Under the pieces are notes generated by a model. It made no database searches. It was given only the letters and a program-made list of their open reading frames with translations, and was not told the DNA's origin. A stretch of 64,000 nucleotides of DNA from JBBDWJ01 sp963824095 (GTDB lineage Bacteria > Acidobacteriota > Terriglobia > Bryobacterales > UBA6623): NCBI GenBank assembly GCA_963824095.1, contig CAWGNS010000006.1:186001-250000 (forward strand), written 5' to 3'. The translations under genes were made by a program, and so were the position numbers. Shown here piece after piece: positions 1 to 8,705 of the stretch (position 1 is the first letter of the stretch; each line of letters opens with the position of its first letter).

Positions 1-223
1 GCGATGTCCAGAGTCGTGCCCGGTCATCCCGTTCGGTCCGCACCGGCTCCGCAAGCCGCTGCCGCCGGTGGCGGAACGGATTCCGCAGATGTACAACGTC
101 GGAGGGCCGACCATGGGCCGGCCCTGGCGTAACCGACCGTGCCGGCCAGGCCGCCAGCAAGGAAAACCCAAGTTGAACCGAGATCAACCCGAAGGGAATG
201 CCACGCGACGCGGCGCTCCCGAG

Positions 224-1765
224 GTGCGAGAACAGAGTTCCGCCTTGATCCCCACCCCGCTGGTCCGTATGGCCGGCATCGCCAAGAAGTTTGGGCGCGT
301 CGCGGTGCTGCGCGGCGTCGATCTGGACATCTGGCCTGGCGAGGTGCACATTCTCGCGGGCGAGAACGGCGCCGGCAAGAGTACCCTCATCAAGATTCTG
401 GCGGGCGCCTATCAGGATTTCGACGGCACGATCGAGATCGGCGGTAAGGCGGTTCGGCCCGCGTCGCCGCATGAGAGTAAAGCGCTGGGCGTCGCGGTGA
501 TTCACCAGGAACTCTCCCTGGTGCCCTCGATGAGCGTGGCCGACAATCTGTTCCTGGGGCAGCCGATTGAGCGCCACGGGCTGGTGGACGACCACGCGCA
601 ACAGCTTCGGGCGCGCGAGGTGCTCGAGCCGCTGGGGCTCGACATCGACGTGCGGCGCAACGTCGAGGATTTCCCGATCGCGACGCAGCAGATCATCGAG
701 ATCGCGCGGGTGCTCGGGCAGAAGGCGCAGGTGTTGGTGATGGATGAGCCGACCAGCGCGCTGAGCGCTCCCGAGGTCGAGACGCTGTTCGGTCTGATCG
801 ACGGCCTCAAGCAACGCGGCTGCGGCATCCTTTACATCACGCACAAGATGGAAGAGATCGAGCGGATCGCCGACCGCATCACGGTGTTGCGCGACGGCGA
901 GCGCGTCGGCTCGCTGCCCGCGCGCGAATTGCCCACACCCCAGCTCATTGCCTGGATGGTGGGGCGGCAAGTGACGCAAGAGGCCACCCGACAGCCCTCG
1001 ACCGCCGCCGAGGAGCTACTGCGCATCCGCGATTTCCACGTGTCGCTCGGCGGCAAGAGCGTGGTGGACGGTGTTTCGCTCCGCGTCGCGGCCGGCGAGA
1101 TTCTGGGCATCATGGGCCTGCGCGGCTCGGGCTCGAGCGATCTGCTGCTGGGGATCTTCGGCGCGCACGGCCAACGCGCCCAGGGCGATCTGCTGCTCGA
1201 CGGTAAGCCGGTCCGCATTCGGACGCCGCGCGATGCGATTCGCCGCGGCATTGCGATGGTCACCAACGACCGCAAGGCCAACGGCCTGGTTCTTTCCGCC
1301 TCGATCACCGAAAACATCACCCTGGCGGACCTCGACCGCGTCGCGAAAAACGGTTGGATCCGGCCGGCGCGCGAGAAGGCGCTGGCGGCGCGGCACGCAC
1401 ACGAGATCGACCTGCGCGCTTCGTCGCTCGAGATGGAGGCCGGGCAGCTTTCGGGCGGCAATCAGCAAAAGGTTGTACTCGCCAAATGGATGCAGACCGA
1501 GCCCAAAGTGCTGCTGCTCGACGAACCGACCCGCGGCATCGATATCGGCGCCAAGCAGGATATCTACCGCCTGCTGCGCGCCTGGGCCGCGCGGGGCATG
1601 GCGATCCTGCTGATCACCACCGAGATGCCCGAGCTGCTGGCGCTGAGCGACCGTATTGTGGTGCTCTATCGCGGCCGCGTCGCCGGCGAGTTTTCGGGCG
1701 CGCAGGCGTCGGCGCAAACGGTGTTGGAAGCGGCCATGGGAATGGAGATGGACCGAAGCGCATGA
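224..1765 (+). CDS. Sugar-type ABC transporter ATP-binding protein (RbsA/MglA-like)
   Basis: Energises import of a monosaccharide or similar solute at the inner membrane. Two ABC cassettes in tandem are visible. The first has Walker A GENGAGKST and Walker B VLVMDEPTSA. The second has a degenerate P-loop (GLRGSGSSD), signature LSGGNQQKV and Walker B LLLDEPTRGID, as is usual for the RbsA/XylG/MglA family, where the second site is the weak one. Length from GTG 224 is 513 aa, normal for the family. The frame is open back to 68, but residues before 224 look unlike the family; TTG 245 is also possible. It overlaps the permease by 4 bases (ATGA), so the two are co-translated. No substrate-binding protein lies in the window, so the sugar is unknown; it may be encoded upstream. 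Confidence 0.9.
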   Translation: MREQSSALIPTPLVRMAGIAKKFGRVAVLRGVDLDIWPGEVHILAGENGAGKSTLIKILAGAYQDFDGTIEIGGKAVRPASPHESKALGVAVIHQELSLVPSMSVADNLFLGQPIERHGLVDDHAQQLRAREVLEPLGLDIDVRRNVEDFPIATQQIIEIARVLGQKAQVLVMDEPTSALSAPEVETLFGLIDGLKQRGCGILYITHKMEEIERIADRITVLRDGERVGSLPARELPTPQLIAWMVGRQVTQEATRQPSTAAEELLRIRDFHVSLGGKSVVDGVSLRVAAGEILGIMGLRGSGSSDLLLGIFGAHGQRAQGDLLLDGKPVRIRTPRDAIRRGIAMVTNDRKANGLVLSASITENITLADLDRVAKNGWIRPAREKALAARHAHEIDLRASSLEMEAGQLSGGNQQKVVLAKWMQTEPKVLLLDEPTRGIDIGAKQDIYRLLRAWAARGMAILLITTEMPELLALSDRIVVLYRGRVAGEFSGAQASAQTVLEAAMGMEMDRSA

Positions 1766-2817
1766 CCCGCAACACGGCTGGCTTGAAAACCAACAAGAGA
1801 TCAAACGCCAACGAGAGCGTGAAGGCAAGCGAGAAATGGTGGAGCCGCCTCGCGGCCAGCTCCGAGGCCCGCGTCTGGCTGGCGCTGCTGTTCGTGCTGC
1901 TGCTGGGCGTGATCTTTCCCGCCGACGGGGCGTTCTTTCGCATCACCACGCATCGCGACGCGCTGCGGCAGGCCTCGGTGTACGGCATTCTGGGCTGCGG
2001 TATGACGCTGGTGATCATCACCGGCGGCATCGACCTGGCGGTGGGCAGCATTCTCGCCCTGGTCTCGGTGAGTTTTTCGTTGATGAGCATCTGGTGGGGA
2101 TGGCCGGCGGCGGTGGCGATCCCGCTGAGCCTGGCGATCGGAGCGGCGTGCGGCGCGTGTTCGGGCGTGTTGGTCAGCTATTTAAGCATCCAGCCCTTTA
2201 TCGCCACGTTGGCGATGATGGTGTTCGCGCGCGGGCTGGCGAAGACCGTCAGCGGCGGCGTCAAGATTTCGACCGCCATTCAACAGGCCGACGGCAGCTA
2301 CCAGTACGTCGACGTGCCGGCAGTGTTTCGCTTCATCGACTCGCGCATTCTCGGCGGCAATTTGTCGGTGGTCACCGTCATCTTCGTGTTATGCGGCGCC
2401 GTCTCGTGGCTGTTGTTGTCGCGGCATCGCTGGGGCCGGCAATGTTATGCCGTCGGCGGCAACGAAGAAGCGGCGCGGCTGTCGGGCGTGGCGGTGAACC
2501 GCGCCAAAGTGCTGGCATACGCGGCCTCGGGGCTGCTGGCGGCCGTCGCCGGCATCTGCCAGGCGGCGCAGGAACAACAGGGCGACCCCGAAGCGGCCGT
2601 CGGATACGAGCTGACGGCGATCGCCATCGCGGTGATCGGCGGCACGAGCCTGATGGGAGGCCGCGGCGGCATCGGGCTCACCTTGATCGGTACGCTGACA
2701 ATCGGGTATCTCGACAAGATTCTGAGCATCAACGCCGTGCCGGAAGCCGGGCGGCTGATGCTGACCGGACTGATCATCGTCGCGGCCGTGCTGAGCCAGC
2801 GGCGGCGCAGCGCTTAG
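1762..2817 (+). CDS. Sugar ABC transporter permease (RbsC-like)
   Basis: Inner-membrane channel partner of the preceding ATPase. The 351-aa protein has a charged N-terminal cytosolic tail, then many hydrophobic segments, with the characteristic RbsC-family stretch GGIDLAVGS early and a C-terminal AVIGGTSLMGGRGG motif that forms the conserved ABC-contact region of this family. The start ATG overlaps the stop of the ATPase (ATGA). A longer open frame continues upstream but is only a shadow of the ATPase gene. Substrate cannot be told from the sequence. Confidence 0.9.
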   Translation: MTRNTAGLKTNKRSNANESVKASEKWWSRLAASSEARVWLALLFVLLLGVIFPADGAFFRITTHRDALRQASVYGILGCGMTLVIITGGIDLAVGSILALVSVSFSLMSIWWGWPAAVAIPLSLAIGAACGACSGVLVSYLSIQPFIATLAMMVFARGLAKTVSGGVKISTAIQQADGSYQYVDVPAVFRFIDSRILGGNLSVVTVIFVLCGAVSWLLLSRHRWGRQCYAVGGNEEAARLSGVAVNRAKVLAYAASGLLAAVAGICQAAQEQQGDPEAAVGYELTAIAIAVIGGTSLMGGRGGIGLTLIGTLTIGYLDKILSINAVPEAGRLMLTGLIIVAAVLSQRRRSA

Positions 2818-3227
2818 CATGCAGTGGCGACGGACATGTGCCGGCGACCGGCAAACGGCGCTCTGGTGTACGCAGTCTGGCACTCGGTGCCCAGTGGGGG
2901 CTCGGAAAGTATCTGGCTCGGCAACGGCTACAAAAAGCTGTGATTCAGACGAAATCCTCAGACGAGACCGAAGAGAGGGAGCAAGTCGCGAGCTACCAAC
3001 AGAAAGGAACAAATCCAGTTAATTCATCGGAATATAGGCTGGAATTAAACCGACGAATAAAGGTTGTGCAGGCCCAAGCTATTGGAGTAGGCCCCATAGG
3101 AGCGAACTTTATCGATCGACACCTGGATGGAAGCCGACGTGGCGCGGGCCTCGGGCCGGCAGCGTCCGCCTGAGGCGGACGTACCCGGTCTTTCATCGCC
3201 GCCGCGGCGACGCACCCAACGCAACCT
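2818..3227. other. Intergenic region without a convincing gene
   Basis: About 410 bases between the convergent permease and kinase genes. Short open frames exist but have no recognisable domain or ribosome site. It contains a copy of a short intergenic repeat at 3139-3171 ending in a 7-bp hairpin (arms GTCCGCC and GGCGGAC, 3164-3180). Confidence 0.5.
3139..3180. repeat. REP-like intergenic repeat with hairpin (copy 1)
   Basis: Positions 3139-3171 match 37822-37854 at 30 of 33 bases (core GTGGCGCGGGCCTC). Both copies run straight into a short perfect inverted repeat and both lie in intergenic DNA next to kinase or TPR genes. No function can be assigned. Confidence 0.55.
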
Positions 3228-6125
3228 TCAGCGCAGCAGGAAGAACCCGAGGACTCCCGCCAGCACCAGCACAAGCAGCACGATCCCGGGCCAGCGCAAA
3301 AACCAGACCCGCGAAGATCCAAAGCGGCTTGCCCCCGCAAAGCCGGCAATCGCTTCCATCGACGGAACCGCCGCGATGTGATCGGTGTCCTCGATGCGAT
3401 GCTGAATGGCTTCCAGATCCTGGATGAGCTGCGCATACGTGCTGGGACGCTGCGCGGAATCCTTAGCAAGCATCCGCTGAATGAGCTGGGACAAAGCCGC
3501 CGGAACCCAGGGACAGACCTCCGCCGGAGCCGCCACCGCCGCCGAATGGTCGCCGTGCCAGCGCATCCATTCGAAACTGCCTTGCGACATGTCTTCGAAC
3601 GGGAACTGTTTAGCGAATAGGTCCTCGCCAATGAGCCACTCGTAGGCCATGAAGCCCAACGAATAGACGTCGCTCAGAGTGACTGCCTTGGTCTCGACCG
3701 GCCGCGAGAACACGCACTCGGGCGCCAGATACTTCGATTCGGTAACGACGAGGGTTTTGCCGGGTTCGGGCGGGGGCGCCGAGGCCACCTCAACGCCGCC
3801 GGCAAGAATGCGGATGGCGCCGGGCGTGAGCGGCGCGTGATAGGCGCCCGCCTGCCCCATCTCCTCGAGCCGGCGAGTGACGGCCAGCAACATCGCCACC
3901 ACGTCGCGCGGTTTCCCGGGCTCCTGGCTAATCTTGTTGCGCAGCGTCCTGGTATCGTCGCGAGCCTTTCCCGGTCCACCGGCAACGCGCTCGGCGGCCC
4001 GAGCAGCGGCCGCGCGGGACCCCGCCAGGCTTTGTGCCTCCGGCGAGAGCGGCCCCGGCACATCAGGCGGCGCGGGGCTCTTCGTGGCAGGCGCGGCCGG
4101 GCTCTTCGCGACGGGCAAAGCGGGCGCTTGAGAAGGGGGGTTGGCTGGGCTTTTCGCAGCGGGTGCAGCAGGCACGGCCGGGCCTTTCACAAGGGGCGCG
4201 GCCGGCGGTTTTGAACTGGACGGCTGCGAAGCCATTGGCTGCGCGGTGGGCCGCGGCCGATCGGCAGCTTTAGATTCGCGAGGAGCAGGCGGCTTGGCCG
4301 TCGTATCCCCCGCCCTGGACGCCGGCCCGCTCCCAGCCTCAGCCGTTTCACGCATCCGCGGCTCCGCCGGCCGGGGATCGGGCGGTGTCCCCCGCCCCGC
4401 GGACTCCATGGCCCCGGATGAGTCGACCGATCGGCCGTGAGAAGGTGCTGGAATCGGCGGCACGGGCGACGGCCCCGGCGGCTGCGGCGCGGGCTCGGGC
4501 GGCCCTGGTGACGGCGGAACAGGTGCCGGCGGCATCGGCTGCGGCGGCATCGGCTGCGGCGGGGCAGGCTCTGGCGGTACCGGCATTGGTGGCGCAGGCT
4601 GCGGCGGCACAGGCTGCGGCTCGGGTGCGATCTCTTTTGAAGACGCCGTTTTCCGCCGAGCCGCTGTCTCTGGTGGAAACCGGATCCCGCTCGGAGACGC
4701 AGCCCCGCCCGGCGACATCGAGCCTTCCGGGGAACCGCTTCGTTCCATCCGCACGGCCTCCTGCGTTGGCGCTGCAACCTCTGGTGGGGCAGGCGCTTGA
4801 GGCGGCGTGGCAACCGGCGGCGGCAGAGGAGCCCGAGGCGGAGCCGCAGCCTTAGGCAGAGGAACTGGCTCGTGGATTGGCGCTGAAGCGCGCGGTGCTG
4901 CAGGCGCCGGTGCGGGGTCCTGCCGCGGCGCGGGAGCCTGCGGCGACGCAGGCGTCTTTGCCGGGCGGACCGGCCGCGGCTCTCCCCCGGGCGGTGGCAA
5001 AGCCGACGACGGTGTCTCCGCAGCCGTTCTTGGACCAGGCTCCACACCCGCTTTCGGCCCAAGTCCAACTCCGCTTTCCCGAGGAGGCGCCGGACTGGGT
5101 GGCGGCGTCGCGCTGCCCGGCCAGGAAGGCTCGGGGCGCGAATGAGTCTCCGGACGCAAAGGAGCCTCAGCGGGAGGCGTCACACGCTGCCACGGCGCAG
5201 GACTACTCGGCGCAGGTTTACTCGGCGCGGGATTGCTCCAAGCCGGGTTGTGCAAGCCCGGGTCTTCGGGCACGGCCCTGCCCGGTCCTGCCGACCTCGG
5301 ATCAACCGCCGACGGATCAACGGAAATCGGCGCCCGAAGGGCGTCCAGCACCTCCGAAATCGTGGCGAATCGCTCATCCATCTCCGGCTGCAGGCAGCGG
5401 TCGATGGCGGCGGCAATGTGCGGCGGAGTCTTGCGGGCGAACGCGGTCACCGGCGGCGGCTGCTGCGTGTAGCGCGAGATCACATCCACGCCGGTATGTG
5501 GAGGCCGCCCGGCAAGCAGCTCGAAAAAGATGCGGCCCGCCGAATAGATATCCGAACGCGGGTCGAGCTGGCGCCCCAACAACTGTTCCGGCGAGAGATG
5601 CGCCGAGGCCGCCCCGGGCAGCGCGATCGTCTGCTGGCCGCCCAACTCGCGCGCCATGCCGAAGTCGCGCAGCTTGAGCGAGCCGTTGGGCGCGAACACA
5701 AACGCCGCCGGCTTCACGTCGCGATGAATGATGTTCTGGCGGTGGAGGAATGCGAGCGCCGAGCAGATCTGGCCCGCGATCGGCAGCAGGCTGTCGGCGC
5801 CGATCGGGCCCGTGCGGGCCATATAGTCGGCCAGGCTCTCGCCCATCACCAGCTCGGTGACCAGGAAAGGCGCCCCCTGGTAGTCACCCAGCTCGTAGAC
5901 CTTGGCCAGATTGGGGTGGTCGAGGGCGCGGGCGACACGCACTTGGCGCCGGAAAGTCTCCAGCAGGACGGGGCTTCGGGCGGCCAGGTCGTGGATCAGC
6001 TTCAGAGCCCGAATTTCGCCGTCTTGCAGATCGTGAACGCGATAGACGTCTCCACTGGTCTCGGTGCTGACGAGCCCCAGCACCTCGTAGCGCTCGGCGA
6101 CGACTTGTCCTGTGTCCAATTCCAT
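3228..6125 (-). CDS. Tail-anchored Ser/Thr kinase-pseudokinase protein
   Basis: A 965-aa protein. Residues about 13-265 form a Hanks-type kinase domain: ATP lysine K42, HRD 134-136, K138, DFG 154-156 and SPE 178-180. The glycine loop has lost its first two glycines (STETSG at 20-25), and the metal-binding Asn of HRDxKPxN is Ala141, so activity is doubtful. A long Pro/Ala-rich linker follows (about 270-700). The C-terminal third resembles a second kinase C-lobe (YLAPE, SDVYSLGF, QRMLAKDSAQRPS) with no N-lobe or HRD, that is, a pseudokinase remnant. One hydrophobic segment closes the chain (WPGIVLLVLVLAGVLGFF), giving a cytosolic protein anchored by its tail. It sits beside the T3SS locus, whose products carry FHA domains, so it could be part of its signalling; that is inference. 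Confidence 0.85.
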   Translation of the reverse strand: MELDTGQVVAERYEVLGLVSTETSGDVYRVHDLQDGEIRALKLIHDLAARSPVLLETFRRQVRVARALDHPNLAKVYELGDYQGAPFLVTELVMGESLADYMARTGPIGADSLLPIAGQICSALAFLHRQNIIHRDVKPAAFVFAPNGSLKLRDFGMARELGGQQTIALPGAASAHLSPEQLLGRQLDPRSDIYSAGRIFFELLAGRPPHTGVDVISRYTQQPPPVTAFARKTPPHIAAAIDRCLQPEMDERFATISEVLDALRAPISVDPSAVDPRSAGPGRAVPEDPGLHNPAWSNPAPSKPAPSSPAPWQRVTPPAEAPLRPETHSRPEPSWPGSATPPPSPAPPRESGVGLGPKAGVEPGPRTAAETPSSALPPPGGEPRPVRPAKTPASPQAPAPRQDPAPAPAAPRASAPIHEPVPLPKAAAPPRAPLPPPVATPPQAPAPPEVAAPTQEAVRMERSGSPEGSMSPGGAASPSGIRFPPETAARRKTASSKEIAPEPQPVPPQPAPPMPVPPEPAPPQPMPPQPMPPAPVPPSPGPPEPAPQPPGPSPVPPIPAPSHGRSVDSSGAMESAGRGTPPDPRPAEPRMRETAEAGSGPASRAGDTTAKPPAPRESKAADRPRPTAQPMASQPSSSKPPAAPLVKGPAVPAAPAAKSPANPPSQAPALPVAKSPAAPATKSPAPPDVPGPLSPEAQSLAGSRAAAARAAERVAGGPGKARDDTRTLRNKISQEPGKPRDVVAMLLAVTRRLEEMGQAGAYHAPLTPGAIRILAGGVEVASAPPPEPGKTLVVTESKYLAPECVFSRPVETKAVTLSDVYSLGFMAYEWLIGEDLFAKQFPFEDMSQGSFEWMRWHGDHSAAVAAPAEVCPWVPAALSQLIQRMLAKDSAQRPSTYAQLIQDLEAIQHRIEDTDHIAAVPSMEAIAGFAGASRFGSSRVWFLRWPGIVLLVLVLAGVLGFFLLR

Positions 6126-6419
6126 GAGGCCCGGAAGCGGCCTGCCGCTCGTCTAGACATTCTTCCACATCCGCCCGGCCCAGAGTAGCGAGTTCGTCGA
6201 ACGGCTGCCCGGATAGCCGCCATCGGTGGCGAGGTAGAGACAGTGCCTCTACCTTGCGGAGGGCCAAGGGACAGACAGGATTGTCTGTCCCACTCCCGGC
6301 CCATCCTCTGCTCGATGCGAACCTCGACCCGAGGTCGACGCAGCCGGCCGGAGGCCTGCGCCACAGCGCCCGACGCAAAAACAGGGCCTGCGCTCGGAGG
6401 TCCTGCGCAACAGCGAGCT
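6126..6419. other. Intergenic region, no gene seen
   Basis: About 290 bases upstream of the kinase start, between two genes on the minus strand. It should hold the kinase promoter, but I see no clear -35/-10 pair and no convincing small gene. Confidence 0.4.
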
Positions 6420-7247
6420 CTAGGCGTCGGTCTTAACCTTGACGTGAGGGGGGACCATGGGGTGCCGCGTGACCGGCTCCACTCCGCTGCGGATCAGCTT
6501 CACCTGATATTGCGCCACAGTTTGCTGAATGTTGTTCATCAGGCCGTTCAGGTTGGTCTCGAAGGTCGGAAACTGCGACTCGGGGTAGCGTACCGCCCAG
6601 CCGTAGCGGCCTTCGTAGATCTGCGGCGTTCCCAGGCCCCATTGGCGGGCGATGTCGCTGGCGGCATTGATCTGCGCCTCGGAAACGCCCGGGGGCGTGC
6701 CGACCTGCTTGAAATATTTCAAATCCGTTTCCCAGCGGCCCATCGCGCCGCGGAATTCGGTTGCCGACTTGTACTGCGAACGCTCCGGCTTGGGAAAGGC
6801 TTCCAGAAACCCGTCGGGGTAGGAATCCTGCTTTTGCGCCGTGGCGGCGGTGCCATCGGCCTTGCGCTGCGCTTGCAGGGCGGCGTTTTTCCAGGGCTCG
6901 GAACCGGTGAACGGAGAGACCTGCCACCAACCGCCACCGTATTCGGCCGGAGCCTGATGGTAAGGACCCTCGGGAAACTTCCACGAATCGGGGACATCGG
7001 CCTTGCCGCCGACGCCGCCGCTGGTGGTCGAGCGCGCCTGGACTTCGAGCTTGGCTTCGAGTTGGGGTTCCTGGGGCGCGGCGTCGGCCGACTCGGCGCC
7101 GGCGGTGTCGCCGCTGCCCGAAGTTCCCTTCTCGCGCAGAATCGAGCGGAACTTCGCGCCCATCTTTTTGCTCTCGACCGGCGACAGTTCTTTTGCGGCC
7201 GGCGCGATGGGCGGCGTCGCCCGGCGTTGGTTGTCGATCTTTTTCAT
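6420..7247 (-). CDS. Unknown protein, candidate T3SS-regulon substrate
   Basis: A 275-aa soluble protein with no signal peptide, no membrane segment and no family I recognise. The first 75 residues are polar and low complexity (KKIDNQRRATPP..., then Ala/Glu/Gln-rich), which is typical of T3SS secretion signals. The remainder is Trp/Tyr/Pro-rich and looks folded (SWKFPEGPYHQAP, YGGGWWQVSPF, WGLGTPQIYEGRYGW). It is transcribed divergently from the FliA-like sigma gene. Its upstream region carries the GCAAC-N16-CGATAA motif on the minus strand, 57 bases before the ATG, the same motif that precedes sctI and the needle-like genes. I therefore infer membership of the T3SS regulon, perhaps as a secreted or cap protein. 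The function itself is unknown. Confidence 0.7.
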   Translation of the reverse strand: MKKIDNQRRATPPIAPAAKELSPVESKKMGAKFRSILREKGTSGSGDTAGAESADAAPQEPQLEAKLEVQARSTTSGGVGGKADVPDSWKFPEGPYHQAPAEYGGGWWQVSPFTGSEPWKNAALQAQRKADGTAATAQKQDSYPDGFLEAFPKPERSQYKSATEFRGAMGRWETDLKYFKQVGTPPGVSEAQINAASDIARQWGLGTPQIYEGRYGWAVRYPESQFPTFETNLNGLMNNIQQTVAQYQVKLIRSGVEPVTRHPMVPPHVKVKTDA

Positions 7248-7304
7248 CGGAGCCCCTCTCGCCTCGAGTCGGTTGCCGGCGTGTGCCGCCGTGGTACGCC
7301 CAGG

Positions 7305-7331
7305 TTATCGGCGGGCAGAGCCAAACGTTGC
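7305..7331 (-). promoter_or_regulatory. Sigma-28-like promoter, copy 1 (for gene at 6420-7247)
   Basis: Read on the minus strand: GCAAC (7331-7327), 16 bases, CGATAA (7310-7305). Position and spacing of the two boxes match sigma-28 promoters (TAAA-N15-GCCGATAA puts CGATAA 21 bases after the start of the -35 box, as here). The same arrangement occurs at 8128, 19037, 20385 and 24571. Confidence 0.7.
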
Positions 7332-7349
7332 GGTTTGCTGCGAAAAACG

Positions 7350-7384
7350 CTGTTTCCCGGCGGCAAACAGTGCTATCTTATACT
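7350..7384 (+). promoter_or_regulatory. Possible promoter/operator of the sigma-factor gene
   Basis: TATACT at 7379-7384 is a near-consensus -10 box, 48 bases before the ATG at 7432, but no good -35 is at the right distance. Just upstream lies an inverted repeat CTGTTT (7350-7355) / AAACAG (7365-7370), placed where an activator or repressor could act. Weak evidence only. Confidence 0.3.
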
Positions 7385-7431
7385 ACAGTCCCCCTGCATC
7401 CTGAAAGCGGACGTGTATCTTGGAGGTCCTG

Positions 7432-8154
7432 ATGGCGGATGCAGCCATGGCCCAGAGCCAAGCGCTGATCGAACACCACCGCGGCTACGCGCGGGCGCTT
7501 GCGGCTGAGATTCTGAAGAAGCTACCCCCTCACGCGGAGCGGGACGAGTTGGAAAGCGCCGCAGACCTGGGCTTGGTCGAGGCCGCAAATGCATTCGATC
7601 CTTCACGGGGCGTCCAGTTCCGTACCTTCGCCTACTACCGTATCCGGGGAGCTGTCTACGACTGTATCCGCAAGCTCACCTGGCTCTCGAAAACCGATTA
7701 CGACAAGCTGCGCTTTGAAGCGTCGGCCAACGACTTCCTGGCCGACTACAGCTCGGGTTCGGAGGCCGGCGGCTCGCCCGAAACGGGCCTGGAAGAAGTT
7801 CGAGGCCTCACCGATTCTCTGGCCACCGCCTACCTGTTGTCGCTCGACGCCGAGGGCGTCCGCACGCCCGAAGACCCCACACCGGCCGCTGAAGAGCGCC
7901 TGATCGACAGCGAGCAGCGCGGCATGCTGCGCGAGGTCATCGGCAAGCTGCCCGAGAGAAACCGCGTCGCGATCGAAAGCTACTACTACCAGGGCCTGAC
8001 CCTGGAGGAAGTCGGCAAGAAGATCGGGCTGTCGAAAAGCCGCGCCTCGCGGGTGGTGGCGCGCAGCGTCGAGATGCTGCGCGAGGCCATGGCGCCGATG
8101 ATGATGCCGGTTGGTTCGGAAGTGGGCGCAACTCTGGGCCGCCCGGCGCGATAA
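7432..8154 (+). CDS. FliA/WhiG-type RNA polymerase sigma factor
   Basis: A 240-aa sigma-70 family protein. Region 2 is clear (DLESAADLGLVEAANAFDP-like stretch, then FRTFAYYRIRGAVYDCIRKL), and region 4 carries a helix-turn-helix (LTLEEVGKKIGLSKSRASRV), the plan of FliA/WhiG sigma factors. The frame is open to TTG 7420, but a GGAGG ribosome site at 7422-7426 places the start at ATG 7432. It lies at the head of the T3SS genes with no flagellar filament, hook or motor gene in the window, so it probably drives T3SS transcription through the GCAAC-N16-CGATAA promoters. Its own Arg-stop codons form the CGATAA box of the sctI promoter. Confidence 0.9.
   Translation: MADAAMAQSQALIEHHRGYARALAAEILKKLPPHAERDELESAADLGLVEAANAFDPSRGVQFRTFAYYRIRGAVYDCIRKLTWLSKTDYDKLRFEASANDFLADYSSGSEAGGSPETGLEEVRGLTDSLATAYLLSLDAEGVRTPEDPTPAAEERLIDSEQRGMLREVIGKLPERNRVAIESYYYQGLTLEEVGKKIGLSKSRASRVVARSVEMLREAMAPMMMPVGSEVGATLGRPAR
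8128..8154 (+). promoter_or_regulatory. Sigma-28-like promoter, copy 2 (before sctI)
   Basis: GCAAC 8128-8132, 16 bases, CGATAA 8149-8154. The box overlaps the end of the sigma gene including its stop codon. Only 11 bases separate it from the sctI ATG, so the transcript would have an almost absent leader unless translation begins further downstream. The motif is shared with four other intergenic sites of this locus. Confidence 0.6.
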
Positions 8155-8165
8155 CTCGGACAGCT

Positions 8166-8705
8166 ATGGCAGACCCGGTCATCAGCCGCTCACTCGTTTC
8201 CAAGGTTGCCCCGAAGACCGGCGGACTGGAAGGTCCCGGCGCGGGACCCAAAGGACCGCCCTTCGAGCAGGTCCGCCAGCAGATGGCCCAAAAGCCTCCC
8301 GAGACGATCCAGATGCCGGCGTCGGCTCCGGCCCCCACCCCCGAGGTCAAAAAGGCCCAGACCGCCGAGTTGCACGGCAAGCTGCGCGGCGCGACGTCTC
8401 CCGATCAGGTATTTGGTCCCGACATGGCCAAGATCGAGACCGACATGGGCAAGCTTCGCAAGAGTGTCGACAAGATCCCCAAGACTTCAGAGTTCGAGCC
8501 ATTGTGGAATCGCCTGGAAGGTCTCGAGCAGCAATTCTCGAGCACCGGGGCGAAGGCCAAGAATCTGGGCTCACTCGACAATCCTCGGGCGATGCTCCAA
8601 TTGCAGCTCGAGGTCTACCAACTCTCTCAGAACTTTGAAATCGTCTCGAAAGTTGTCGAGCAGGTGAACAGTGGAGTCAAGCAGATTGTTCAAACGCAGC
8701 TCTAA
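8166..8705 (+). CDS. sctI: SctI-like T3SS inner-rod protein
   Basis: A 179-aa protein in the usual place of the inner-rod subunit, directly before sctJ, and overlapping it by 35 bases. The first 90 residues are Pro/Ala-rich and disordered. The last 40 residues (LQLQLEVYQLSQNFEIVSKV followed by a VxxGVKQIVQTQL ending) match the C-terminal helix of YscI/PrgJ/MxiI proteins, which polymerises beneath the needle. It is longer than most SctI proteins (about 80-150 aa). There is no good ribosome site before ATG 8166, and the sigma-28-like promoter is very close, so the true start is uncertain. Confidence 0.7.
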   Translation: MADPVISRSLVSKVAPKTGGLEGPGAGPKGPPFEQVRQQMAQKPPETIQMPASAPAPTPEVKKAQTAELHGKLRGATSPDQVFGPDMAKIETDMGKLRKSVDKIPKTSEFEPLWNRLEGLEQQFSSTGAKAKNLGSLDNPRAMLQLQLEVYQLSQNFEIVSKVVEQVNSGVKQIVQTQL

